From Candidatus Saccharimonadota bacterium (GTDB taxonomy: Bacteria > Patescibacteriota > Saccharimonadia > Saccharimonadales > Saccharimonadaceae), in the NCBI GenBank assembly GCA_905373835.1, contig CAJPUN010000002.1, positions 124,001 to 188,000 on the forward strand: DNA of 64,000 nt, given 5' to 3'. The first letter of the stretch is position 1; every line of letters starts with the position of its first letter. The translations under genes were made by a program, and so were the position numbers. Below are positions 9,211 to 17,909 of the stretch, in pieces. The notes under the pieces are model-generated. The model ran no database searches. It was not told the origin of the DNA and worked only from the letters and a program-made list of their open reading frames with translations.

Positions 9211-9216
9211 TATACT
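9211..9216 (+). promoter_or_regulatory. -10 box of secY (extended TGTGTATACT)
   Basis: TATACT preceded by GTG lies 46 nt before the secY ATG at 9263. A TTGACA at 9174-9179 is too far away to pair with it. Confidence 0.35.
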
Positions 9217-9262
9217 GTACTAGATATAGCGTTATAGTAGTTAGTGGCAAAAGGGACAATAT

Positions 9263-10738
9263 ATGAACTGGAAGATTATTCTTCGATCGCTCAAAAATAA
9301 AGACATGCAAAAGCGCCTTGGTATCGTGCTTGGGCTCATCGTTGCCTATCGTTTCTTGGCGCACGTGCCAGTGCCGTTGGCCGAGCCAAGCCGACTTAAG
9401 GATATTATCCAAAATGTGGTATCGGCAAGCGACTTTGGCGGCTTCTTAAACATCCTGACTGGTGGAGCGTTGGCGCAGCTGTCTATCGTTTTGATTGGCC
9501 TTGGGCCGTTTATTAACGCCAGCATTATTACCCAACTCCTTACCAAAGCCATCCCAAGCCTTGAGGAGATGCACAAAGATGGTGAGTCGGGCCGACGCAA
9601 GATCAACCAGTGGACGCGTATCGCTAGCGTGCCGCTGGCGATTGCTCAATCGATCGGTATCATCTACTTCTTGCGCCAATCAGTCCTGGCTGGGAGCACA
9701 ACCGGTACGGTAGCTGGTTCGCTCCACGAGTGGATTGTCGCAGTAACGGCGCTCACTGCTGGCTCGCTGCTCTTGATGTGGCTCGGTGAGCTGATGACAG
9801 AGCAAGGGGTTGGGAATGGTATTAGCCTACTCATCTTCGCTAGTGTCATCAGTCAGCTGCCAACCACCTTTGGGTCGATCTACTCATCGCTCTTTAATAC
9901 TCAAGACGGTTCGCTCAGCGTCTTTGGCTGGTTCTCGCTGCCCGTTAACCCAACAACCTTCTGGACAGTAGTTGTCCTTGGGACGATCGGCCTTATCTTA
10001 CTCTATCTCCTCGTCAAAATTAACGAAGCACAGCGCATTGTCACGATCAATTACGCCAAGCGAGTCGGTGGCAACAGCTCATATGGCGGTATCAAGAGCA
10101 TTCTGCCTATCAAGCTCATCGCTGCGGGCGTGGTACCAGTTATTTTTGCAGTGGCATTCCTCAGCTTACCAGCTTTTGTGGGGCAGTTATTACATGCGAC
10201 ACCTGGTGCAAATCAGCAATTAGCAAATAACCTTATCCAGTGGTTCCAGGCACCCACCGCTCAAACATACGCCACAGGTGGCCTGACAGTGCTCATCTAC
10301 CCATCGATCTACTTCTTACTCGTCATTGCCTTTACCTACTTCTACACCGGCATCGTCTTTAATGCGAGCGAGATTACGGAGAGTCTTGAAAACCAAGGTG
10401 GCTTCATTGAAGGGATTCGCCCTGGCCCAACCACCGAGAAGTATCTGTCGCGCACCGTCAATCGGCTCAATCTGTTTGGGTCGCTTGCGCTGGGGCTCAT
10501 TGCCATCATTCCGTTTGCGATCGACTACGTCTTTGCGCAGCTTGGCATTAATGCTAATAACATGGCAATTGGCGGTACGAGCTTGCTTATTGTCGTCACA
10601 GTTGGCCTTGAGACGCTCCGTCAGATTAACTCACGAGCGCTGATGGTAACATATGACGACTTTTCGGTCGATGACCTCGATACTAAGCCAAAGAAGCGTG
10701 GCTTACTCGGTCGGCGGCGTACTGCCGCAAAGGCATAA
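9263..10738 (+). CDS. secY: Preprotein translocase subunit SecY
   Basis: This 491-residue channel subunit of the Sec translocon has about ten hydrophobic segments and a basic C-terminal tail (KPKKRGLLGRRRTAAKA). Recognisable elements are LGLGPFINASIITQLL-like text in TM2 (GLGPFINASIITQLL), WLGELMTEQGVGNGISLLIF, and GFIEGIRPGPTTEKYL in the cytosolic loop that contacts SecA or the ribosome. It is longer than the common 430-440 residues, mainly through loops between segments. In most bacteria secY is followed by adk and map before infA. Here neither is present, and a 386-nt gap holding a candidate RNA lies between secY and infA. Confidence 0.96.
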   Translation: MNWKIILRSLKNKDMQKRLGIVLGLIVAYRFLAHVPVPLAEPSRLKDIIQNVVSASDFGGFLNILTGGALAQLSIVLIGLGPFINASIITQLLTKAIPSLEEMHKDGESGRRKINQWTRIASVPLAIAQSIGIIYFLRQSVLAGSTTGTVAGSLHEWIVAVTALTAGSLLLMWLGELMTEQGVGNGISLLIFASVISQLPTTFGSIYSSLFNTQDGSLSVFGWFSLPVNPTTFWTVVVLGTIGLILLYLLVKINEAQRIVTINYAKRVGGNSSYGGIKSILPIKLIAAGVVPVIFAVAFLSLPAFVGQLLHATPGANQQLANNLIQWFQAPTAQTYATGGLTVLIYPSIYFLLVIAFTYFYTGIVFNASEITESLENQGGFIEGIRPGPTTEKYLSRTVNRLNLFGSLALGLIAIIPFAIDYVFAQLGINANNMAIGGTSLLIVVTVGLETLRQINSRALMVTYDDFSVDDLDTKPKKRGLLGRRRTAAKA

Positions 10739-10760
10739 GGCTATCACTAGTACATCTCAC

Positions 10761-10797
10761 AAAAATACCGTCACCTCTGTCTGTAGCGGTATTTTTT
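10761..10797 (+). terminator. Terminator of secY
   Basis: A 10-bp stem (10761-10770 with 10787-10796) with a 16-nt loop, followed by T residues. Confidence 0.65.
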
Positions 10798-10809
10798 GAT
10801 ATGGTATTC

Positions 10810-11040
10810 TATAATAATTCGTTCATGAGCCTTTCGAACGTGCGTTATGAGTGGCATGGTGCTTTATCATTGCAATTCGAATATAGAAAGGGGGAATGGA
10901 GAACCGTAGCGGAATAGAGGTTATGAAATGACAGTGAGCTTTTAAGCCTATACAGCATGAAAGCCTAGAGGGATGCTACTTTTAGAAGTTGTTTATCACA
11001 AAAGCTACCTCCATTCTGATAGAAGAATAGAGCCATCCAT
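10810..11040 (+). ncRNA. Candidate structured RNA between secY and infA
   Basis: A 386-nt gap without a plausible gene holds a TATAAT box at 10810-10815 followed by sequence with strong pairing. GAATGGAG (10894-10901) and GTAGC (10906-10910) pair with CTCCATTC (11009-11016) and GCTAC (11004-11008), making a 13-bp helix with a 4-nt bulge that closes about 93 nt. Inside it a GCAT...ATGC hairpin (10955-10976) can form, and near the 5' end CGTTC pairs with GAACG. I do not recognise RNase P, tmRNA, SRP or 6S signatures. It could be a stand-alone small RNA or an upstream leader. The ends are uncertain. Confidence 0.35.
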
Positions 11041-11079
11041 AATCTCACAATAAATGATGCAAAAAGCTGACTACTTCTC

Positions 11080-11108
11080 TTTACTCCTACAGAAAAATAG
11101 CGTATAAT
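11080..11108 (+). promoter_or_regulatory. Promoter of the infA-rpsI operon
   Basis: TTTACT (11080-11085), 17-nt spacer, TATAAT (11103-11108). The infA ATG follows after 16 nt, so the leader is only about 10 nt and has no Shine-Dalgarno site. Confidence 0.65.
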
Positions 11109-11124
11109 ACGAAGCTGTATATCT

Positions 11125-11349
11125 ATGGCAAGTTCGAAAGAAGTTATCAAATTGCGCGGCAAGGTAGTGGAAGCACTGCCTAATACGCAATTTAAGGTAG
11201 AATTAGAGAACGGCCTAAGCATTATCGCTCACATCAGCGGCAAGATGCGCAAGCATCACATCCGTTTGGTCCCAGGCGATACCGTGGAAGTCGAGTTAAC
11301 CCCTTACGATCTCACGAAGGGCAGAATCGTCTTCCGCGCACGCGTTTAA
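11125..11349 (+). CDS. infA: Translation initiation factor IF-1
   Basis: This 74-residue S1-like OB-fold protein, of typical IF-1 length, binds the ribosomal A site during initiation. Typical text: [39 protein letters not shown] and [18 protein letters not shown]. It is the first gene of a nine-gene block (infA to rpsI). The start at 11125 lies 16 nt after the -10 box. Confidence 0.97.
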   Translation: MASSKEVIKLRGKVVEALPNTQFKVELENGLSIIAHISGKMRKHHIRLVPGDTVEVELTPYDLTKGRIVFRARV

Positions 11350-11426
11350 TAACGTAGAGCGGCGGCCTGATATCACCGCTGTTCTCAGTAACGGCAGGTT
11401 TTTCCTGTAGGGAGATTTGTACGCTC

Positions 11427-11543
11427 ATGAAAGTTCGTGCGAGTGTCAAAAAGATCAGCCCCGATGATCAGCTGGTCCGGCGCAAAGGCCGACTCCGTGT
11501 CATCAACAAGAAAAAACCTAAGAATAAGCAAAGGCAGGGTTAA
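11427..11543 (+). CDS. rpmJ: 50S ribosomal protein L36, zinc-free form
   Basis: This 38-residue bL36 reads [15 protein letters not shown] at the N terminus and ends [11 protein letters not shown]. The ordinary form has a CCCH zinc ribbon; here all zinc ligands are gone, so this is the cysteine-free type. A GGGAG site lies about 11 nt before the ATG, and the stop is 2 nt before the rpsM start. The infA-rpmJ-rpsM order is the usual bacterial one. Confidence 0.93.
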   Translation: MKVRASVKKISPDDQLVRRKGRLRVINKKKPKNKQRQG

Positions 11544-11545
11544 GC

Positions 11546-11932
11546 ATGGCTCGAATTGCTGGGGTAGTTATCCCATCAGACAAGCAAGTGCACATTGCTC
11601 TTACCTACATCCATGGTATTGGGCGCACACTTGCTCGAGACATCCTTGCGGCGGCAAAAATTGAGCCGACCACTCGGGTGAAAGATCTCACCGAGGCTGA
11701 GGAGCAGAAACTTCGCGACATTATCGACAAAGATTATGTCACTGAAGGTGATCTGCAACGCCTGGTGACCAACAATATCAAACGCCTCAAAGACATTGGT
11801 GCATACCGCGGTCTCAGGCACAAAAATGGCTTGCCAACACGCGGTCAGCGCACTCGAACGAACGCACGAACTCGCAAGGGTAAGGCGATCGCCGTCGGCG
11901 GAGCACAGCCAAAGGCAGCGAGTAAGACGTAG
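11546..11932 (+). CDS. rpsM: 30S ribosomal protein S13
   Basis: This 128-residue uS13 sits in the 30S head and contacts P-site tRNA and bridge B1. Typical motifs are [31 protein letters not shown], and [20 protein letters not shown] with a basic C terminus. It starts 2 nt after the rpmJ stop codon and is followed by rpsK after 15 nt. Confidence 0.97.
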   Translation: MARIAGVVIPSDKQVHIALTYIHGIGRTLARDILAAAKIEPTTRVKDLTEAEEQKLRDIIDKDYVTEGDLQRLVTNNIKRLKDIGAYRGLRHKNGLPTRGQRTRTNARTRKGKAIAVGGAQPKAASKT

Positions 11933-11947
11933 GAGAAAGGACGAGAT

Positions 11948-12337
11948 ATGGCACAAGCAAAATCCACCAAGAAAAAGCAGCGCCGATCAGTCCCATCTGG
12001 TCAGCTGCATGTACAGGCAACCTTTAACAACACTATTGTCACATTTGCAGATAGCAAGGGTAACGTCTTGACCGCTGCCAGCGCTGGTGCATGTGGCTTT
12101 CGTGGGAGTAAGAAGGGCACAGCCTACGCAGCACAGATTGCTGCAGAAAAAGCCGCAGAAGCTGCCAAGAGTAGCTATGGCGTCCGCACCGTTGATGTAT
12201 TCGTCAAGGGTGTTGGGCTGGGCCGAGATGCGGCAATTCGCGCAATGAGCAACTTCGACATTGCCGTCAATAGCATCAAAGATGTAACGGGTGTGCCACA
12301 CGGTGGCGTTCGCCCACGAAAGGCAAGGAGGGCGTAA
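11948..12337 (+). CDS. rpsK: 30S ribosomal protein S11
   Basis: This 129-residue uS11 is a component of the 30S platform. Motifs: HVQATFNNTIVTFADSKGN, GFRGSKKGTAYAAQIAAEKA, and VKGVGLGRDAAIRAM, ending VPHGGVRPRKARRA. It has a GGAGAAAGGA ribosome-binding site and its stop is directly followed by the rpsD ATG. Confidence 0.97.
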   Translation: MAQAKSTKKKQRRSVPSGQLHVQATFNNTIVTFADSKGNVLTAASAGACGFRGSKKGTAYAAQIAAEKAAEAAKSSYGVRTVDVFVKGVGLGRDAAIRAMSNFDIAVNSIKDVTGVPHGGVRPRKARRA

Positions 12338-12955
12338 ATGGCACGAGATAGAAGCCCAATCGTGAAGCAGAGCCGCCGCGAAGGTGTGGCGCTTCACCCC
12401 AAGGCACACAAGATTTTGGCGCGCAAGAGCGGTATTCCAGGCGAGCACGCTCACGGCCGTCAGAGCAAGCCAAGCATGTACGCAACCCAGCTGCGCGAAA
12501 AGCAAAAGGTGCGCCGCATGTACGGCCTGCTAGAAAAGCAGTTTGCTAAGCTGATGAACGAAGCAACTCGCAAGCCAGGCCTCAGTGGCGAAAACTTGCT
12601 CCGCTTCCTCGAGCTCCGGCTCGACAACGCGGTGTACCGTGCTGGCTTTGCGACAAGCCGTCGCCAGGCCCGTCAGCTGGTCAGTCACGGTCACTTTGAG
12701 CTTAATGGTCGCCGCGTCGACATTCCATCAATCCGCCTCAAGGCAGGGGATGTCATTACCGTTCGGCCAAAGAGTGTAAAGTCTGGCTACTTTACTGCAA
12801 TTGACGACATCTACAGCAACACCTCCCAACCACCACTGAGTTGGCTTAAGAGCGATATCAAAAAACTCAAGATCGAAGTATCGGGCGAGCCAAAGCGCGA
12901 AGAAGCTGAAGCTGGCATCAACGAGCAGCTGATTGTTGAGTATTACTCACGCTAA
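12338..12955 (+). CDS. rpsD: 30S ribosomal protein S4, zinc-free form
   Basis: This 205-residue uS4 is a primary 16S rRNA-binding protein with an S4 RNA-binding domain in the middle (LRLDNAVYRAGFATSRRQAR, LVSHGHFELNGRRVDIPS). The N-terminal region, which in many bacteria holds four zinc-binding cysteines, has none here (MARDRSPIVKQSRREG). The start codon abuts the rpsK stop, so translation is coupled. S4 often regulates the alpha operon; I see no leader structure directly before rpsM to support that here. Confidence 0.97.
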   Translation: MARDRSPIVKQSRREGVALHPKAHKILARKSGIPGEHAHGRQSKPSMYATQLREKQKVRRMYGLLEKQFAKLMNEATRKPGLSGENLLRFLELRLDNAVYRAGFATSRRQARQLVSHGHFELNGRRVDIPSIRLKAGDVITVRPKSVKSGYFTAIDDIYSNTSQPPLSWLKSDIKKLKIEVSGEPKREEAEAGINEQLIVEYYSR

Positions 12956-12977
12956 CAAGGGTAAGGAGAATTTGTAC

Positions 12978-13901
12978 ATGTCTAAATTAATTCACGATCC
13001 GGCGTTGGCGCGCATCGATGACAATGGGCCGCACAGCAGCACATTTGTCATTGAGCCATTGCACGCCAGCTACGGTAATACACTGGGCAACAGCTTGCGC
13101 CGGGTGCTGCTGAGCAGTATCCGCGGCGGAGCCTTTACGGCTTTCCGAATGCAGGGTGCGACGCATGAGTTTACCACTGTACCTGGCGTCAAGGAAGATG
13201 TCACCGACATCATGCTCAACCTCAAGGGTGTCGACTTGGTTGTTCACAGCGATGAACCAGTCGAGCTGCGCCTTGAGAAGCAAGGTGCTGGTGCAGTAAC
13301 CGCTGGGGATATTGCAGCTAATGCTGAGGTTGAGGTTGTTAACCCTGAGCATATCATCTGCACAATTGACGACCCACAGGCTAATGTCGTTATTGATCTG
13401 GTGGCCGAGGCTGGTCGGGGGTACTACCCGATCGAAGAGTCGAGTGCTAACCGGTTGCACAGCGACATGATTGCTATGGACGCGCAGTTTAGCCCCGTGA
13501 CCCGAGTGCGCTTTAAGGTGGACCCAACTCGTGTTGGCCAAGAAACCAATCTGGAGCGGCTTGAGATGACCGTCGAGACTGATGGTAGCTTGACGCCACG
13601 CGATGCCTTCGAGCAAGCTGCGGCGATTTTGGTCAATCAGTATACCGCTCTTGCTGGTAGTACAACTGTTGTATCGGCACCAGCACTTGGTACTCAGACT
13701 GCTGAGGAAGATAACGAGCTGAACACCTCGATTGAAGACCTCGGCCTCAGTGCCCGCACCGCAAACGCGCTCATCAACAATGAGATCCGCACCGTCCACG
13801 ACCTCGTCACTTTGACAGAGCAGGACCTGCGCGAGCTCAAAGGCTTTGGCAGCAAAGCCCTCGACGAAGTAAAAGATAAACTAGCAGAATTGGAGCTCTA
13901 A
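12978..13901 (+). CDS. rpoA: RNA polymerase alpha subunit
   Basis: This 307-residue alpha subunit has the complete dimerisation domain (FVIEPLHASYGNTLGNSLRRVLLSS) and insert domain. The C-terminal domain ends in SIEDLGLSARTANALINNEI and LRELKGFGSKALDEVK, the helix-hairpin-helix that contacts UP elements and activators. The start at 12978 is set by a GTAAGGAG site and the MSKLIHDPAL N terminus; an in-frame start inside rpsD has no support. The stop codon directly abuts the rplQ ATG. Confidence 0.97.
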   Translation: MSKLIHDPALARIDDNGPHSSTFVIEPLHASYGNTLGNSLRRVLLSSIRGGAFTAFRMQGATHEFTTVPGVKEDVTDIMLNLKGVDLVVHSDEPVELRLEKQGAGAVTAGDIAANAEVEVVNPEHIICTIDDPQANVVIDLVAEAGRGYYPIEESSANRLHSDMIAMDAQFSPVTRVRFKVDPTRVGQETNLERLEMTVETDGSLTPRDAFEQAAAILVNQYTALAGSTTVVSAPALGTQTAEEDNELNTSIEDLGLSARTANALINNEIRTVHDLVTLTEQDLRELKGFGSKALDEVKDKLAELEL

Positions 13902-14306
13902 ATGCATCGACACGGATACAAAGGGCGCAAGCTCGGCCGCGAACGCGATCAACGTCGAGCCCTGCTCAAAGGCCTGGCAACCAGCTTGGTTGTTGAGGAG
14001 CGAATCGAAACGACACTACCCAAGGCCAAAGAGTTGGTGCGCTACATCGAAAAGCTCATTACTAAAGCTAAGAAGGGTGACCTCGCTCATCGCCGCGCTG
14101 TCATTGCTGGGCTCAGCACACAAGCTGCCGCGATCAAGCTGGTTGACCAGATTGCCCCGCAACTCGGTCATCGGCCAAGCGGCCACGTGCGTGTGTATCG
14201 GACACGCCTGCGCCGTGGCGATGGTGCGCAGATGGCAGTGATTGAGTTTGTTGACGAACTCAAGCCAATGCCTAAGCCCGAGGCAACCACAAAGGAGGCG
14301 AAATAG
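13902..14306 (+). CDS. rplQ: 50S ribosomal protein L17
   Basis: This 134-residue bL17 starts MHRHGYKGRKLGRERDQRRA, in place of the usual MRHRKxGRKLGR, and keeps LLKGLATSLVVEERIETTLPKAKELV. A C-terminal extension (about 15 residues, KPMPKPEATTKEAK) is charged and probably disordered. Translation is coupled to rpoA with no gap. The rpoA-rplQ pair is conserved in bacteria. Confidence 0.96.
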   Translation: MHRHGYKGRKLGRERDQRRALLKGLATSLVVEERIETTLPKAKELVRYIEKLITKAKKGDLAHRRAVIAGLSTQAAAIKLVDQIAPQLGHRPSGHVRVYRTRLRRGDGAQMAVIEFVDELKPMPKPEATTKEAK

Positions 14307-14308
14307 TT

Positions 14309-14746
14309 ATGGCTCACAAAACATTTTCGCAGAAGCCAGCCGATGTTAGCCGGCGCTGGATCTTGATCGACGCGAGCCAAGCGCCACTTGGCCGCACTGC
14401 GACAACCATTGCGCAGTACTTGGTGGGCAAATACAAGCCAACTTACACGCCGCACGTCGATGGAGGCGATTACGTTGTCGTCATCAACGCAGCCAAGGCT
14501 GTTGTGACTGGTAAAAAAGAGACAGACAAGATCTACTACCATCACAGTGGTTTCCCTGGCGGGATTAAAGACGCTCAGCTCAAGGAAGTGCGCGAAAACG
14601 CACCAGAGCGTATCATTACTGCTGCTGTGAAGGGCATGTTGCCCAAGAACAAGCTTGCAGCAGACCGCCTAGCTCGTCTCCGCGTCTTTGCTGGCGAAGA
14701 GCACGCCCACACCGCACAGCAACCAGAGAAAGTAGAGGTACAATAA
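14309..14746 (+). CDS. rplM: 50S ribosomal protein L13
   Basis: This 145-residue uL13 shows RRWILIDASQAPLGRTATTIA, GDYVVVINAAKAVVTGKK, YYHHSGFPGGIK and AVKGMLPKNKLAADRLARLR. It is an early 50S assembly protein. An AAGGAGG site inside the rplQ tail precedes it, and its stop directly abuts rpsI, as in the conserved rplM-rpsI pair. Confidence 0.97.
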   Translation: MAHKTFSQKPADVSRRWILIDASQAPLGRTATTIAQYLVGKYKPTYTPHVDGGDYVVVINAAKAVVTGKKETDKIYYHHSGFPGGIKDAQLKEVRENAPERIITAAVKGMLPKNKLAADRLARLRVFAGEEHAHTAQQPEKVEVQ

Positions 14747-15145
14747 ATGGCACAAGCAACATACGATTATGGTCTTGGCCGGCGCAAAAGCGCTACTGCC
14801 CGCGCTCGACTGGTCAAAGGTAAGGGAAATGTGACGATCAATGGCAAGTCGGCGCTTGACTACCTGTCAGGCAACAAGACATTGCTAGCTGAAGTGACTG
14901 ACCCACTGGCCTTGGTTGGCAAACAAAAAGAGTTTGATGTTACCGTCCTGGTGAAGGGTGGTGGCCTCAGCGGTCAAGTTGATGCTATCAAGATGGCGAT
15001 CGCCAAAGCGATTACCGTTGGTGCACCAGACCTGCGCGGCACACTCAAGAAGGCTGAATTCTTGCGCCGCGACCCACGCGAAAAAGAGCGCAAAAAATAC
15101 GGCTTGCGCAGCGCCCGCAAACGCGAGCAATACTCGAAGCGTTAA
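14747..15145 (+). CDS. rpsI: 30S ribosomal protein S9
   Basis: This 132-residue uS9 has the expected YGLGRRKSATARARLVKGKG start, GGGLSGQVDAIKMAIAKAI, and the basic tail ending KREQYSKR, whose last Arg contacts P-site tRNA. It is the last gene of the infA operon and is followed by a hairpin at 15166-15196. Confidence 0.97.
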   Translation: MAQATYDYGLGRRKSATARARLVKGKGNVTINGKSALDYLSGNKTLLAEVTDPLALVGKQKEFDVTVLVKGGGLSGQVDAIKMAIAKAITVGAPDLRGTLKKAEFLRRDPREKERKKYGLRSARKREQYSKR

Positions 15146-15165
15146 GCATTCTTGCCTGCGCCTCA

Positions 15166-15196
15166 CAAATACCCTGTCAATATGGCAGGGTATTTG
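15166..15196 (+). terminator. Terminator of the ribosomal-protein operon
   Basis: A perfect 11-bp stem (15166-15176 with 15186-15196) and a 9-nt loop. The T tract after it is poor. Confidence 0.65.
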
Positions 15197-15334
15197 CTAT
15201 AGTAAAATATTACTAAGGGTAGTAAGATAGAGTGTAGCTTCTAGACACTAGAAGTGTTAACAAGCCCCTTATATGCATAATGTCACCATTCTTTTGCGGC
15301 CATCCTGCAAAAAATGATACAATATCACACTAGT

Positions 15335-16126
15335 ATGTATGACAAACTCCACGAACTATTTGGCCTGGCGTATCCGCTGCATGCCCAAGTATTTGGCGAT
15401 TGGCACGATATGTCTCGACCAGTTATTGTCCTTATCCACGGTATCGGGGTGAATCATAATATTTGGCAAGGCGTACTGAATCAGCTTGGCGATCAACCAG
15501 TCTTGGCAGTCGATTTGCTAGGCTTTGGCCAATCGCGCAAGCCTGCCTGGCCCAATTATACCCTGACCGATCATGCGCGTGCCCTGCGCAAAACGATTCG
15601 CCATGCTGCGCCGCTGCGCCAGGTGATCTTGTGTGGGCACTCACTTGGTACACTAGTCGCAATCGAATACACCAAGCTGTTTCCTCGCCGCGTCCAAAAG
15701 CTTGTGCTGTGCTCACCACCAATCTATCTACCAAGCGATATTGCTAAGCGCCCACTACGCGAGGCGCTCCTCAAGACAATTGGTAAAGGATTTCTTAAGG
15801 CGATCAATGCGTCACCAAAGCTCATTAGCGCAGTCAATCAATACAAACGGACGCAGAAGAACTTTCACATCAGTCGCGAAGGGTTTTCGCCATATGCCAA
15901 GACGGCGCGCAATAGTATTTTGCTCCAGACCTCGCTCGACGATGCCTGTAATCTACCGCCGCTACCGATAACGATTCTCTACGGCACACTCGATGCCGTG
16001 ATGATACCAAAGCACTTCAAGGCAATCCAGCGCCAGCGTCGCAATGTCGTGATTGAGACAGCCATCACTGGCCACGAGATTCGCAAACGCTATGCCAAGC
16101 TTATTGCCAAACACCTCGAACAATGA
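15335..16126 (+). CDS. Alpha/beta hydrolase-fold protein
   Basis: This 263-residue soluble hydrolase has the full fold: oxyanion turn VLIHGIGVNHNIW (about residue 33), VLAVDLLGFGQSRKP, nucleophile elbow LCGHSLGTLVAIEY with Ser103, likely acid Asp in ILYGTLDAVMIPK and catalytic His in ITGHEI near the C terminus. The substrate is unknown; similar proteins include esterases, lactonases and C-C hydrolases. A TACAAT box lies 11 nt before the chosen ATG, which gives a very short leader; an ATG at 15314 would overlap that box. It is convergent with the GH32 gene, and they share a bidirectional terminator. Confidence 0.88.
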   Translation: MYDKLHELFGLAYPLHAQVFGDWHDMSRPVIVLIHGIGVNHNIWQGVLNQLGDQPVLAVDLLGFGQSRKPAWPNYTLTDHARALRKTIRHAAPLRQVILCGHSLGTLVAIEYTKLFPRRVQKLVLCSPPIYLPSDIAKRPLREALLKTIGKGFLKAINASPKLISAVNQYKRTQKNFHISREGFSPYAKTARNSILLQTSLDDACNLPPLPITILYGTLDAVMIPKHFKAIQRQRRNVVIETAITGHEIRKRYAKLIAKHLEQ

Positions 16127-16190
16127 GTTCGCTATTCCTATATAGATAGCATGAGTACAGCGCTAGATACTACTACACCTTTCCTAATAT

Positions 16191-16225
16191 AATAAAGCTC
16201 CCTTCTATAGCAAGGGAGCTTTATT
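16191..16225. terminator. Bidirectional terminator between the hydrolase and GH32 genes
   Basis: A perfect 14-bp stem (16191-16204 with 16212-16225) with a 7-nt loop, between two convergent genes. A/T-rich ends on both sides. Confidence 0.75.
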
Positions 16226-16262
16226 GTCTGCTAGAGAAGAAGCTCTTCTTATGTTGAGTTAG

Positions 16263-17909
16263 TTACCGCGTTTTGTTTTGGAAGTCGCATAGCGTTGCCG
16301 ATACGCTATTGTCGGTGCTTGACTCCACTACAACCTGCATGGTTGGATCACTTGATAGCTTCATCAGTGAATAGATCTGCCCATCTGGCATAGCAATCTC
16401 AAGACTCTCTTTGTCGGCAACGAGATAGACGAAGTAGCGCTGGCGATTTTGCCAATTATTATATACTGCATACGCCTTCTCGTACTTATTTTTCGCTTCA
16501 CCAGTGATCTTCGAGCTATTCCGTTTCACCTCGTAGGTGCCAGTCTCGGTGTTAAGGTCAACACTCACGCGGCTGTCTTTTTGATTGATAAAGACTCGAA
16601 CGTGGCCTTTCGTATTGGCCGTATTGTTTGCGAAGTGAAGGCTAATCTCTTGCGAAGCTTTGCGATTAACTTTGAGTAATTCTTTGTGGTAACCATCAGG
16701 TGCTGTTTTCGATGTTCGGGCCGACTGCTTTGTGCGGAGGCCGCTGGTGCGCGTGTTGTTATTAATCAAGCGCGACCGCACGACATACTTTCCATCCTTT
16801 TGGGTCATCGAGAGGGAATGGGTTGAGCTCATCGAGCCGATATGCTTCGCTTCTTGGCCGTCATCCTTCAGAATCTTCCCCTGTGAGTACTCCCAGTTAC
16901 CCATCCAGCCAATACTCTTAACGCGTGTTGGGCTTTCTTGATAGTAATTAGCACCGTAGTAATCCGTTCCGTAGTCAAGCCGCTCTGGTTGCTGCTCGGC
17001 GACAAAGTTACCATTGGCTTCGAGGTGGCCAATCATGTAGTAGCTGCCAGTCGTCGAGCCATACTGATAGCCGTTAGCACCAAAGAGCAGCGCGTGCTTA
17101 GTGATCTTTGTTTGCGGATCATAAAAGCTCTTGAGGTTAGGGCACTCGATAAGGCCAAGATCTTTGCCATCAAGTGTGCTACCGTTGAGTATGGTTGCGC
17201 CCTGGTATTCCCACTTTTTTCCGTCAGTACTTGAGTAGATACCAACCTTATCGCCCTCAGCCAGATACATCATCAGCTTCTTGGTAGATTCATTGTACCA
17301 GACGTGTGGGTCGCGGAAGTTCTGCTCTTTAGACTTCGCCTTCATGACTGGCTGGCTGTGGTTGTATGGGTGGTAGGTGCGGCCATCATCGAGCGAATAT
17401 GCCGCATATTGGTGTTGGCCAGTCTCAGTATAGCTCGTAAAGTAGGCAATTATTGCCGTTTTGGGTAAGTCACGGAAAAATCCATTACTATTCTGATATA
17501 CCGAACCCGAGGCAACTGCCGACCAGCCGTTAACAAACTTAGGAATTGCCACACCGAGGTCTTCAAAGTGCTCCCAATCCTTGGTGCGAATATGGTACCA
17601 CTCAGTGCCATCATTGCTCGACTTATAGTTTTTATTGAGCAGGTAGTAAAGGTGGTAGTAGTCATCCGTTCCTTTGAAGATTGTCTGGATGTCATTTATG
17701 AAGCCTTTTGGCGTATTGTAGTGGTTTGATTGCTGGAATCCATCGGTATTGGTGTTGGCAGTAATGTTAGATAGATTGCTATTGCTAGAGTTCTGTGCAG
17801 ATCGTGCGTGAATATAGCTTGACCCCACGCTCAGCAGCGCAAAGCCTGTCACCAGCGCGACAAGAGTATATTTTGTCGTATTTTTTTTCGTTTTGATGGT
17901 TTTTAGCAT
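16263..17909 (-). CDS. Secreted glycoside hydrolase family 32 protein (fructan or sucrose hydrolase)
   Basis: This 548-residue protein has a signal peptide: a Lys/Thr-rich start, then LVALVTGFALLSVGSSYIHA, cleavage likely near residue 36, followed by a Ser/Asn-rich linker. The catalytic module shows the three GH32 landmarks: nucleophile Asp73 in GFINDIQT (a variant of WMNDPNG), Asp200 in FRDPHVWYN and acid/base Glu255 in GLIECPNLK. A C-terminal beta-sandwich follows. Known GH32 enzymes split levan, inulin or sucrose and release fructose. Codon use is richer in A/T than the neighbours (many AAT, AAG, ACT), and it stands alone, so recent acquisition is plausible. A clear AAGGAG site supports the start. 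The WMNDPNG change leaves specificity open. Confidence 0.85.
   Translation of the reverse strand: MLKTIKTKKNTTKYTLVALVTGFALLSVGSSYIHARSAQNSSNSNLSNITANTNTDGFQQSNHYNTPKGFINDIQTIFKGTDDYYHLYYLLNKNYKSSNDGTEWYHIRTKDWEHFEDLGVAIPKFVNGWSAVASGSVYQNSNGFFRDLPKTAIIAYFTSYTETGQHQYAAYSLDDGRTYHPYNHSQPVMKAKSKEQNFRDPHVWYNESTKKLMMYLAEGDKVGIYSSTDGKKWEYQGATILNGSTLDGKDLGLIECPNLKSFYDPQTKITKHALLFGANGYQYGSTTGSYYMIGHLEANGNFVAEQQPERLDYGTDYYGANYYQESPTRVKSIGWMGNWEYSQGKILKDDGQEAKHIGSMSSTHSLSMTQKDGKYVVRSRLINNNTRTSGLRTKQSARTSKTAPDGYHKELLKVNRKASQEISLHFANNTANTKGHVRVFINQKDSRVSVDLNTETGTYEVKRNSSKITGEAKNKYEKAYAVYNNWQNRQRYFVYLVADKESLEIAMPDGQIYSLMKLSSDPTMQVVVESSTDNSVSATLCDFQNKTR

Noticed and set aside
12987..13799. 270-codon frame opposite rpoA
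   Set aside because: Shadow of rpoA; no recognisable protein text.
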